The notes under the pieces were generated by a model. That model made no database searches. It had not been told where the DNA came from and was given only the letters and a program-made list of their open reading frames with translations. A stretch of DNA of 17,188 bases from Physocladia obscura (lineage: Eukaryota; Chytridiomycota; Chytridiomycetes; Chytridiales; Chytriomycetaceae), in the NCBI GenBank assembly GCA_027596945.1, contig JADGJH010000415.1, positions 1-17,188 of the forward strand, written 5' to 3'. Shown one piece after another: positions 1 to 8,636 of this stretch; the stretch's first letter is position 1; each line of letters begins with the position of its first letter. The translations under genes and the position numbers were made by a program.

Positions 1-19
1 TCAACGAACAATGGAACAA

Positions 20-1918
20 CTAGACCCGCATCAAATCTCTTTTCTTATTTTTGTCTTTGTTTTCGTTCATTGCCAACGCTTCTTCCGGTGAGCGTTCAAA
101 TATATAAATTCTTGACTTGTCCCATCGAATAACTTTTTCACGAATATCATGAATTGATGACACGATCGGCTGTGAAGTGACCGATAATCGACCACTTGAT
201 CCCTTTTTCAGAATACTTTTTATAATTCTATCTGGAGATAATGCGTGATCCGGATTTTTTTGAGAGCTGCTATCTGGAAAGGAGGAGAAAATACTCATTT
301 TTGATCCGTTTCCACTCAATGATGCAATAGGAAGGTCATCTCCTGAAGCAACTGTTAATTTTTAAAAAAGTTATACAAAAAATGAACGCCAGTTAAACTC
401 ACTTTGTAGAGCTTCATTAGGTTCCATAATCGTCACGCTAGCAGAAGATTGCTTCAAAAACTCGAAGGAACCACTCATTGAGTTGAGCATAGCAGCCGTG
501 ACTTTGCTCTTGGTTGGCATGGATTTGTTTATTTTTGATTCAACAGAAGCATCTGAATTTGAAAACGCTTGACATGATTCTTCACTTTCAGTGGTATTTT
601 CATTTTTTAAAATATTTCTCTTGAAATCCATAGAACTGTGCCGAAGTTTGCGCAGAAAAACATTTTCGGTTGATGAAGTTAAATTATCAGAACTCATGGA
701 ATTACTTTTTTGATTCTCGGATTCTAATAACTTCATCTGAGCTTTAGCTAAAAGTGGCCGCTCTTTGGGAGCAGGTATAGTGTCGCCCGCACAAATCGAA
801 TGACGTTGAAAGTTGTGCCGACTACCGTTAATGTCAGGAAACAGCAACATTGATTCATCTGAATCAAAAATTCCAGATCCCTTCACAGATCCTGAATCAG
901 CACCTTCCTGTTCCAAAGAATTTACTGATTCTTCAACAGTAGCGTTCATGGGTTCTTGAGTTGAAACTTGGAGATTGACAATCGCGGATATTTGATGAGC
1001 AAGAGATGATCGCCGGTCCGTTAATTCGTTATCCGCGTTCAAACTGGGTTTGAAATAGTTGCTGGGAGCTTCGGAATCAAAAGATCCTTTTATATCAGGC
1101 ATGTCAGCAAACGAATTTACACTCCTGGAATTTTCGATCTCGGCACTGTCCGTGGATCTATTTGATTGTGTGAGGCTAAATCTTCTATTGTTTTTCGAAT
1201 CGGCGTGAGGAGAAATTACTGCCAACGAAGAGGAGCTGCTATTCAGATTTCTTGCAGTTATTTTAACTTTCCCTATCTGATTTTTGGAGTTTATTGATAG
1301 TCGGTTGGCACCTGAACTTGTAACAAGTGAGTTTGATAAGGAAAATTGAGAATTTGATGTTTTGTCTTTCGTGGTTCCTGACAATGAATCTTCTGACGCG
1401 CAATTTTCCATTGAAATTATTCGAAAATGAGATGAAGCAAGTTTTCCATCAAATGAGGCATTTTCGGACTGAGGTGGGGTATCGCTGGAATTTGGCCCAG
1501 TATTCACAATGCTGTCTGCTGCAGACCCAAATTCCAGATTTTTTAACAGAATCGGTAATGGAGTTGATCTTGGCTGATTTGTATGTGGAGTTTGAGGCAC
1601 TGAAGAATGGTTTTTGTCCAGTAGCTTTGATTTAGATTCTTTGAGTTGTGAATTTTCTTTTTCATGGGAAATGGCTTCGGTAGTTCCCGCTTCTTTTTTT
1701 GATTCCCGTTCACGTTCTTTTTTGGTGTGTTGCGAAACAAAGTTTCGTGGTTTTCCTTTACTCCTCAAAATTTCACGAATCACAAGCTCTTCAGAAGACC
1801 CACCCATTAAATCTTGTTCTTCAAGTTTTGGGATATTTTGGATCCATCGACTGATTGATGCGACTTTGTCGGGATTCAACGGTTTAAAATCATCGTCTTG
1901 ATTTTCGGTTTTGTCCAT
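20..1918 (-). CDS. Disordered protein with C-terminal SILK + RVxF protein-phosphatase-1 docking motifs
   Basis: Two coding exons, 1918-403 and 351-20, flank a 51-nt intron (352-402) with donor GTGAGT and acceptor AACAG. The splice preserves frame and gives 615 aa. Residues 1-505 are mostly low complexity (Ser, Asn, Lys, Glu) and look disordered; only the first ~60 residues (SRWIQNIPKLEEQDL and on) look helical. Exon 2 encodes SILK at residues 551-554, then KVIRW at 578-582, then a hydrophobic IYIF at 587-590. This order (SILK, RVxF, hydrophobic pair) is how many PP1 regulatory subunits bind the phosphatase; PNUTS and spinophilin have a comparable RVxF plus hydrophobic-pair stretch. That the protein is a PP1 targeting or inhibitory subunit is inference. 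I do not recognise an orthologue. The start is the first ATG of the long open frame, 138 bp from the GH31 stop. Confidence 0.8.
352..402 (-). other. Intron of the PP1-docking protein gene
   Basis: The donor GTGAGT begins at 402 and the acceptor AG is at 353-352. Removal joins a split Ile codon (A|TT) and runs without a stop into the frame carrying SILK and RVxF. Reading through instead ends about ten codons later, so the docking motifs exist only in the spliced product. Confidence 0.8.
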
Positions 1919-2056
1919 GGCTCTTAATGTGGAAATGTTAAATAATCGTGAACGTTGCGACCTTCTTTTCTTTCTTTAAATCTTCAGTTCTGATTGGTTG
2001 AGCAAAAACAGTGGTGAAAAAATAAATAAAATTTTCTTTTTTTTGGGTGATTAAGA
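1919..2056. promoter_or_regulatory. Short spacer: promoter of the PP1-docking gene and 3' end of the GH31 gene
   Basis: These 138 bp separate two minus-strand genes in tandem. The region is AT-rich, with a T-run near 2037-2044 and AATAAATAAAA near 2020. It must hold the GH31 terminator and the promoter of the next gene. I see no clear TATA box. Confidence 0.35.
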
Positions 2057-4465
2057 TTAAGATAGGTTTTTTTTCAGTTCCTCTGCTTCTTCGTCAATAT
2101 TTTGATATTTGTTTGCAAAATTTTTGTTCTTTGCAACCTTATCAAAGAAAACCATTAACAGCAGCAGACCCAAGATTATTATTGCCACAAGTACAGTTCC
2201 AACAGCTTGTATATGACCACCATCTTGAGCTCCTGTAATCGCAGTATAGATTATCAATACGGCTTCTTGGTCACTATTAATGGGCTGAAGTGTAAAGCAT
2301 ACAACGCCATTTGCCTTTTGCTTGTACGGAAAGCTACTTCCAATAATTTTATCGGTAATATACAAGTTTACCACGTATTTCCTTGACTGTGGCTTCCCTG
2401 AATACTCACCGTTATTTGAACCAATGATAATGATAAGCATTGTACTGTCTGTGTAGTCGGCAGAAATCTTTTGAGTTGCATACGCACCCAGTTGGTAGTC
2501 TTGGGTTTTTCTGTCGTCGGCGTAAAGAATGAATTCAACAACTTTTCCTTTTGCTGGATATACTTGCAAAGTCAAGGAGTCTGCATCAGTTGGCTTTTGG
2601 TTGCCTGCAGGCACAAATGTGTACTGAGGAATTATTGAGCCAGATTTTACAAACAAAGGAAGTATGTCCAATGGAGCATGGTATGATCTCATTTTTTGAG
2701 GGCCAGTATATGTTCCCAAGCTCCAAAAGTCAAACCATGTCCCATTTGGGAAATAAATATAATCTCGTGTAATTGCTCCTTCAATGTAAACTGGTGCAAC
2801 AAGAAATTCGCTTCCAAACATGAATTGATAGGACATATTTTGCAGAAAAGCGTTTGGATCATTTGGAAATTCAAGAGCAATTGGCCTTACAAGAGGTATG
2901 CCTGTCAAATATGCTTGGTATGCCAAAGAGTAAATATATGGCAGTAAAGACACTCTTAACTTCAAATATTTTCTATTGATTGTCGTGTATGGCTCTCCGA
3001 ATACCCATGGATGCTTATTTGAAGAGCTGTCCCCACGAACAGAAACAATTGGACTAAAAATTTTGTGCTGTAAATCTCGTGTATAACTTTCGGCAGTACC
3101 ACCATACACACCGTCGACATCTCCAGTAGCGTAAACAAAACCGCTCATTCCTGCGCCTTGAAATGTCGGTATATGCATTCTAACATTCTCGAAAGATCCG
3201 TTCTGATTACCACTTTGAGCTATTGCACATCTTTGACTTCCTGTCCACGCGTTCCGCATCAAAACCAAGGCTCTTACACTTTTATTTGCTTCAATTGAAT
3301 CGTGAACACTGTTGCATGCCTGTAAACTTTGTAAGTTTGTCGAACCCGCCGCATTGGATGCGACATTCAACTTTCTGACGCTTGTATTGAATGCCAGAAA
3401 CACAGCAGGTGTTGTAAGCAATGCTGTATTTAAAAGATCTTCTGACAGACCAACAGACACATTCTTAGCTGCAAATACGTTACTGATGGCACTATAGTTG
3501 GTAAATTTGCATCCATTTATTCCGTCGTCCACAAGTAACCAGCCGAGTGGAAGGTCATTGCTTGCATATTTATCCACAATGGAAAAAACTTCGGAGGACC
3601 CGTTGTAGCATTTTGAATCTCCAAGCTCAAATGCAACGTAAGGCAGAAAATCAGGACGGCCGCTGAGCGCTGTGTATGAGGTCAACAAATTTTTTAACGA
3701 CTTTTCTCCTGTTGGATCAAGAATAATATAGGCGTCATATTGCAATTCGTTGTGTTGTAGAGTAAGAGTTGATTTAAAAGAGTATTGGCCTGGAGTAAAC
3801 GTGTTGCGCAATATTCCGTACCCTGCAGTAGAAAGGAAAAAAGACGCTGTGTTCGGAACTGATCCATCGGTCGAACTATTTGTGGTTGATATCTGAACAA
3901 AAAGATGATTGATTTTTCGTGATTAAAAATTAAAATATATACTAACTGCAATAGTTCTGTTCCTGTGACTAAAATATCCATTTTGCATTCCACCACCAAA
4001 AAATTGGTCGCTCACACCTCTGTTAAGATATTGTGTCGCACTGTTTGACGAGAAATTCAAATTTACTGGCGAAGTTTCTTGTAATACTGTTTCTGCTACC
4101 CCAGAAAATTTAGAAATTATTGAAAATAGAAGCGGTTTCTTGTTTATAACCACGTCAAAAAATTCTGACGAAATATTGAACGTCGAAGAACTTTCTGAAA
4201 CCACTAAATCAAGTTCCTCTTGGTTGAAAGAAGTTTGAACTACAATAGGAAGTGACAGCGGAATATAGCGACTACCATTTGGAACTGTCTGCAGTCGTAT
4301 TACATCTGGCTGCAGCCAAGATAATTTTGTTTGAGAATTTTGCGTGTCAATTTCAAATGTGTATGGAGTGATTTGGTTGAACGAGGAGACTGTTGAGGCC
4401 GGCGTTGCTGAACTATGAAAAGTTAATACCAATAGCAACAGATTGAAACAAGTTTGAAGCGTCAT
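2057..4465 (-). CDS. Membrane-anchored GH31 glycosidase-like protein, probably catalytically inactive
   Basis: Two exons, 4465-3947 and 3892-2057, are joined across a 54-nt intron to give 784 aa. Residues 1-20 form a signal peptide. An N-terminal GH31 sandwich follows (FFGGGMQNGYF near 155), then the barrel with RNAWTGSQR (386-394), YATGDVDGVYGG (427-438), PWVFGEPY (468-475) and MFGSEFLVAPVY (531-542). The closest family pattern I know is the isomaltosyltransferase-type GH31 group. By position, the nucleophile in 'KLDVA' is Asn349 here (KLNVA) and the acid/base in 'SGD' is Asn402 (SGN). If so, the enzyme cannot use the normal double-displacement mechanism. Residues 737-757 form one transmembrane helix followed by a ~27-residue charged tail, predicting a type I surface or vesicle protein. 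GH31 membership is near certain; the inactivity is inference from motif alignment by eye. Confidence 0.92.
3893..3946 (-). other. Intron of the GH31-like gene
   Basis: The donor GTTAGT starts at 3946 and the acceptor TTGTTCAG ends at 3893. It is phase 0 between Ala173 and Ile174. Removing its 54 nt joins the N-terminal GH31 domain to the barrel in one frame. Confidence 0.85.
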
Positions 4466-4751
4466 TTCGATTTCTTATTTTAACTCTTTGTCTTGGATCG
4501 ACAGATTGCCGATTGCCACACGGTATTTCAAAAAAAAAAAAAAATTGCTTTCCTTGATTTTACGATTTCACAAGCCTAACCCTAGAAATTAATTCTGGGT
4601 CAGGTTCAACCTTACATTTCCGATCCCTTCAGACGAATATTTAATTATTGGATGCACTCGACTGTGAAGTGAGTTTTTTACATCAACTTTCATCTTGTGA
4701 CATCAGAAAAAAATTCAAAACAAAAATATTTTTTTCAAAAAATTCTTAGGA
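4466..4751. promoter_or_regulatory. Divergent promoter region with a telomere-repeat-like box
   Basis: These 286 bp lie between the start codons of the GH31-like gene (-) and the GPI-protein gene (+), so they hold both promoters. Visible elements are a poly(A) tract near 4530-4544 and, at 4575-4585, CCTAACCCTAG. Its reverse complement contains TAGGGTTAGG, a telobox-like motif of the type bound by Myb/Tbf1 proteins in some fungi. Binding here is not shown. The stretch is otherwise AT-rich. Confidence 0.5.
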
Positions 4752-5467
4752 ATGATTCCAACACTCCTTGCAGTTTCGTTTTTAGCGTCATCCTGTGCAG
4801 CAGTAGTTTGCTCGCCAATTCTTGCGTCTGATCCGTACTGCGGATTTCTTTCTCCGGCATTGTCTGCTTTTGCACAGGGAACGGGAGCAAACTCGTCGAC
4901 GAACTCGTTGAACCAGTACCTACCAGCACTAACTCAGTGCCCGTTCAACATAACTCTGGCTCCGCTAATCTACTGCCTGGGCTCGCTTGGGCCGTGCAAC
5001 AACGCGACGTGGTCTTTGCCGTCTAATCCGACCAACCTTACTCAAGATGCTGCGTTTTTCAACACAGCCAAGTTCGCCGATACCGTGCCGGCACTGGAAA
5101 AACTCGGTGTGAAACCAGTCTGTCTTCCAGCATGTGAACTGGTTGGCAAAAAAAAATTTGATTTCTTTGTTTAAGAACAATGAACTGATTTTGAACAAAG
5201 ATCTCCAAGCCACTCACCTCGTGTTCTATCCTCAATTATATCGGCGTCAAAAACTCGTCCGATCCATGTACAAATCTGCCAACAACTGATTGCGTTTCGG
5301 CTCCTGGAAATGGAAGTGGATTTACCATCACTTGGTCGGCACCTTCGGGAGGTAATAGTGGAAACGTGTCATCTACTACAGCGACAACCAAATCCACAAG
5401 CTCTGCCACATCGGTTTCTTCTTTCATTGGATATTCCTTGATTGTCTTTCTTTTTCTTTCTCTCTGA
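4752..5467 (+). CDS. Small Cys-rich secreted protein with GPI-anchor signal
   Basis: Two exons, 4752-5141 and 5201-5467, give 218 aa. Residues 1-17 form a signal peptide (IPTLLAVSFLASSCAAV). The mature part is rich in paired Cys (YCGF, QCPF, YCLGSLGPC, VCLPACEL, TSCSIL, PCTN, DCVS) and has several N-glycosylation sites (NSST, NITL, NATW, NLTQ). The C terminus is a Ser/Thr stalk followed by a hydrophobic end (GYSLIVFLFLSL), the classic GPI-attachment pattern. The splice is needed to reach this tail, since the unspliced frame stops at 5174. The protein therefore probably sits on the outer face of the plasma membrane or in the wall. I do not recognise the cysteine pattern and assign no molecular function. 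It is divergently paired with the GH31-like gene. Confidence 0.8.
5142..5200 (+). other. Intron of the GPI-protein gene
   Basis: 59 nt, with a weak donor GTTGGC, a possible branch site AACTGAT and acceptor ACAAAG. It is phase 0. Removal joins ACEL to ISKPL and restores a frame ending in the GPI signal, which is the main support for the unusual donor. Confidence 0.7.
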
Positions 5468-5481
5468 AGATTAAAACGCAA

Positions 5482-5487
5482 AATAAA
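5482..5487 (+). terminator. AATAAA polyadenylation signal
   Basis: AATAAA lies 14 bp after the GPI-protein stop codon, in the 45-bp gap between convergent genes. The next gene's stop is at 5513, so the two 3' UTRs very likely overlap. Confidence 0.55.
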
Positions 5488-5512
5488 AGCTTTTTCCCTT
5501 TTTATTTCTTAT

Positions 5513-7623
5513 TTATGCTCGCTTCTTTTGTCGCACTTCAATATCGAGACCAGCAACTCTTCCAAATCCCACTAATCCAGCCTCGAAAATCGCTCGTAGT
5601 CTACTTCGCAAAAGTTCGAAAACCAACCGCCAATTCAATTCCCCACCGCGTAACACACGGCCAAACTCACCATCACTATTACCCGGTGCAACCGTATTGT
5701 TGCCAAATAGCAGCACTATATAGGCCAGCCCAACTTTACGTGCTCTTTTTGCCCACAGTTTCATACCTGCAGGATCTTTAACATACCATGCTGCTAGAAT
5801 AATCGCAAGATAAACAACAAATGCTCGTGTTCGCCTGATTGTACGTGCTAAAAAGCCACCACTAGCACTATTCACTCCACCACTACTTGGAGCCGCTGCC
5901 ACTGCGGCTGAAGATGAATTCGCAATCCCGGCTGGACTCACAGGAATCAGAGGGCTACCCATCCCAGCCGCTGCCGCAGCGGCATTCATTTGAAGTAAAT
6001 GATTTCGTTGCATTATATTCGCGGGTTGTGATTTAATTATCGCAGAATTAGGGTTTGAATTTGCGGGGACTTTAATCAGTTGCGGCGACCATCGTCCTGG
6101 CGGCAATAACTGCTGGTTGAAAGACGTCGGAGAAAAAACGGTATGCTGTGTGGATAGGGATGGCTGAGGATTTGCGGCTGAATTTAACGGTGACGCAGAT
6201 GGGAGATGTTGGTAAGCGTTTTGCTCGACTCTGACAAGTGAAAAAAGTGAGGTAAATAATCCTTTGAATTCGAAAACAATGGCTGGGAGGAAAACTAAAC
6301 TGAACAATATTCAAATATCTCATTGGGTCTGTCCCAATGTTGTTTCTTGATGGCAATGGGTGCTGTGGATTTTGATAATATCCTGTAATATGTCGTGGCA
6401 TTGGTGCACCAGTTGAATCCATGACAACTAAAACACCGTTCTGATCGTTATCAGAATTCCAATTTATATTAAATTCATTCTCGTCTCCAAGTTCTTGTCC
6501 GTTATCGCTATAGTAACCATGCAAATCCTCCTGAACGCGATTCCGTTGTTCAACAAAACGCAAATCAAATTCACGTGGCGGATTATCACTGGGAGGAAGT
6601 CCATAATACTGCATTTGATTGGTAAGAAACCATTGTGCGTGAGGTGACACATTACTGTATGGTATTGATTCCAAACTATTATGACTCTCTCGATAAACCA
6701 GTCTTGTATCGTTTGTGATGTCGCTATTTGTTGGTAAATTTGGAGATTTCTCAGAAATATCAGGCATTGCTGTATTATTAAAATGAGGTGGACGAACTGA
6801 TTCGGCTTGCATGCGTTTTTGCTGCAAACTCGAAATTTGAATATTACGTAATTCATTTTGATATTGTTGGTGGAGCTGCTGTTGATAATAGGGTTCGCTG
6901 GAAGATGGGTGTCGTGCATTTGTATAATAATAACCAAATGGCACAGCTGGAGATTGACCGATTGATGAAGTTTGACGGTATGGTTCGGAAATACTACCTA
7001 CAGACAAGGAAGCTCGTCTCTGTTGCTGTTTGGATGTGGGTGAAATTCGCGAATACTGGTATTCCGATAAAGCGCGCTCTGGAATGCTACAAGGTACGTT
7101 TAACAACATAAATATATAAGATCAAAACTAGATACCTTTGATTAAAAGGCGCGTGACCGGAACGTTTTGATTCATAGGCAGTTTGTCCGGGACGCGTTTG
7201 GTGCATAAAATTGCGAGAAGCATTTCCACGATTTAAATTGGCTGCATCACTTTGGTCAACGTTGTTATATTGATCACGCATCAACAGTTGCGTGCGAATC
7301 AGACGATTTCGTTCTTCCACCAGTCGTTGAGTTTGTGTTTGGCTCTGATTTTGATTCAGATTTTGCTGTGCTTTCAGTTGGTTGAATTGTGTAGCATCTA
7401 GTGCAAGTTCAAATTCAAGTCCTGATGTGCCTGTATTTTCAGGAATATTGTGCTTCGCTGATGTAATAGTTCCATTTGGTTCGAAAAACTCATCAGCCGA
7501 CGTGGAAGTGTCAGAGTGGTTTCCATCTCGCCTTTTTCTGTTTCTTTTTTCAATGCTACTTCGCGTCAATTCGGCTAGATTCTCGCCGATCGCTGTATTG
7601 TTTTTGCTTGTGGGAGAAGCCAT
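5513..7623 (-). CDS. Long disordered protein with two C-terminal membrane segments
   Basis: Three exons, 7623-7136, 7086-6301 and 6230-5513, join in frame to give 663 aa. Residues 1 to ~550 are low complexity: Gln/Asn/Tyr-rich in the middle (RNIQISSLQQKRMQ), with a seven-residue Ala/Gly run near 508-514 and Pro/Ser-rich stretches. A basic patch (ARTIRRTR, ~553-560) precedes a hydrophobic helix at 561-575 (AFVVYLAIILAAWYV). A second, shorter one is at 591-602 (KVGLAYIVLLFG). A basic, helical tail of ~60 residues ends in RQKKRA. The pattern suggests a long cytosolic or nucleoplasmic arm on a membrane hairpin. I do not recognise the family. The start is the first ATG, only 55 bp after the CHMP1 stop on the same strand. 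Its stop lies 45 bp from the convergent GPI-protein gene. Confidence 0.75.
6231..6300 (-). other. Intron 2 of the membrane-hairpin protein gene
   Basis: 70 nt, donor GTTTAG, acceptor CTTGTCAG. It is the only donor near the exon end that keeps phase (CA|A, Gln425) with the downstream frame holding both membrane segments. The donor is weak, so the exact site is less certain than the frame. Confidence 0.6.
7087..7135 (-). other. Intron 1 of the membrane-hairpin protein gene
   Basis: 49 nt, donor GTATCT, acceptor TTGTAG. It splits a Ser codon (AG|C) and joins FNQ to SIPERALSEY. Without it the frame stops within 16 codons. Confidence 0.75.
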
Positions 7624-7678
7624 GTGTTCTGTTCGTTTTGAGATTTTTCTAAATTTATCATTCGAACTATATATATTG
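7624..7678. promoter_or_regulatory. 55-bp tandem gap containing a TATA-like run
   Basis: The gap lies between the CHMP1 stop and the next minus-strand start codon. It contains ATATATA near 7670-7676, upstream of the downstream gene's ATG in transcription direction. The promoter must be here or inside the CHMP1 3' exon. Confidence 0.35.
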
Positions 7679-8594
7679 TCACATGTTCCTCAGCCGGGCC
7701 AATCTTTCACCCAACTCGTCATGCTCCTTCTCTACCGTCACTGTTCCAGCTAATTTGTTAGTAGCTGTGCCTGGTAATTCCATTTGCAACTCAAGTCCAT
7801 TTTCATCTGCAACTTTCTGAAGCAATTCATCAACTTGATCCATGGGTGTGGTCATGGCAGTCGTCTGTCCCATAGCATTCTCCATGTACGAGGTTTGAAC
7901 ATCCAAGTCTTCAAACTGTTGCTCAAACTTATCCATAACCATTGATATCTGAAGCGTTCCAAAATACGAGAAAGCAGGAGAAAAGGGAAATAAATCAAAA
8001 TCGCTTTGTATTAAATTGATTATTTCAGTTAATTCTCGAGCTTACCTGTTCAAGATTCATTGACTCCATCGCTTTATCCATGCCTTTTACAACTCCTGCC
8101 ATACTTTGAGTAACGGCGCGCATAGTGACTGCAGTTTGAACTCTCGACGCGACAGCGTCAACGCGACTTGCCAGTCTCAAAAAGTTTATAGATTCGTTTT
8201 TTTTCCGAATTGCATTTGATGCGTGAATTTTAGCACCCTCCATATTTCCTTGTTGGATGGCCTGTTCGTGAATGTTATCAATGTGGTAACAGGAGACGAA
8301 CAACAAGACACCTTTTTGACTTTTGTTTTCTCGACGCCTTCATCCTTGGCTGCTTTCTTTGCATTACGTTCGAGTTGTTTTGCAGTAAACTTTCGACGGA
8401 TGGCGTTTTAGTTAGTTTTTCTTGTTCCACGGCGCATGTAGAATAAACTGGGCCAAACCTTCAATGTGAACAAATGCTCTACTTTTCAGAAAATCGTTTA
8501 GTTGCGATATGATCGAAGCAAGCAAAAAAAAAATTGATACGAGTTATCCCTTGCTGTTGGGAGAAGGCTGAGACTCACTTTCCATTCCTGACAT
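7679..8594 (-). CDS. DID2: ESCRT-III subunit CHMP1/Did2
   Basis: Five coding exons (8594-8579, 8478-8459, 8389-8312, 8261-8046, 7948-7679) give 199 aa, the usual CHMP1 length. The protein opens [18 protein letters not shown], continues [20 protein letters not shown] and [17 protein letters not shown], and has [14 protein letters not shown] and [10 protein letters not shown]. These match the Snf7 core of CHMP1 throughout. The last helix, LGERLARLR (189-197), is the MIM1 motif that binds MIT domains of Vps4 and spastin-type ATPases. CHMP1 acts late in ESCRT-III assembly on endosomes, recruiting Vps4 for disassembly, and in membrane scission. The first two coding exons are only 16 and 20 nt, but they restore the expected MIM-distal N terminus exactly. 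It is head to head with the DHHC gene. Confidence 0.95.
7949..8045 (-). other. CHMP1 intron 4
   Basis: 97 nt, donor GTAAGC, acceptor GCTTCAG, phase 0. It joins MNLEQ to [10 protein letters not shown], conserved from yeast to animals. Confidence 0.88.
8262..8311 (-). other. CHMP1 intron 3
   Basis: 50 nt, donor GTGTCT, acceptor GAACAG, phase 0. It joins KVKK to AIQQGN, a conserved CHMP1 segment. Confidence 0.85.
8390..8458 (-). other. CHMP1 intron 2
   Basis: 69 nt, donor GTTTGG, acceptor CGAAAG, phase 0. The donor is poor, but the join LK|FTAKQL is exactly the family sequence. Confidence 0.8.
8479..8578 (-). other. CHMP1 intron 1
   Basis: 100 nt, donor GTGAGT, acceptor AGTAG. It joins the 16-nt exon (MSGME) to the 20-nt exon through a split Lys codon, giving MEKHLFTLK as expected for CHMP1. 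Confidence 0.8.
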
Positions 8595-8636
8595 GATGCT
8601 TTTTTTTTTTTGACTTTCTGTTTCAGAGTGCAAAAA
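8595..8636. promoter_or_regulatory. 42-bp bidirectional spacer between CHMP1 and the DHHC gene
   Basis: The two start codons are only 42 bp apart on opposite strands. The spacer holds a T-run of about a dozen bases at ~8600-8610, then TTTCTGTTTCAG, which looks like a 3' splice site for the plus-strand gene. Both 5' UTRs must be extremely short, overlap, or start within the opposite gene. Confidence 0.55.

Noticed and set aside
7382..7753. Long plus-strand frame across CHMP1 and the membrane-hairpin gene
   Set aside because: It is antisense to two supported genes and the gap between them, with no recognisable protein features.
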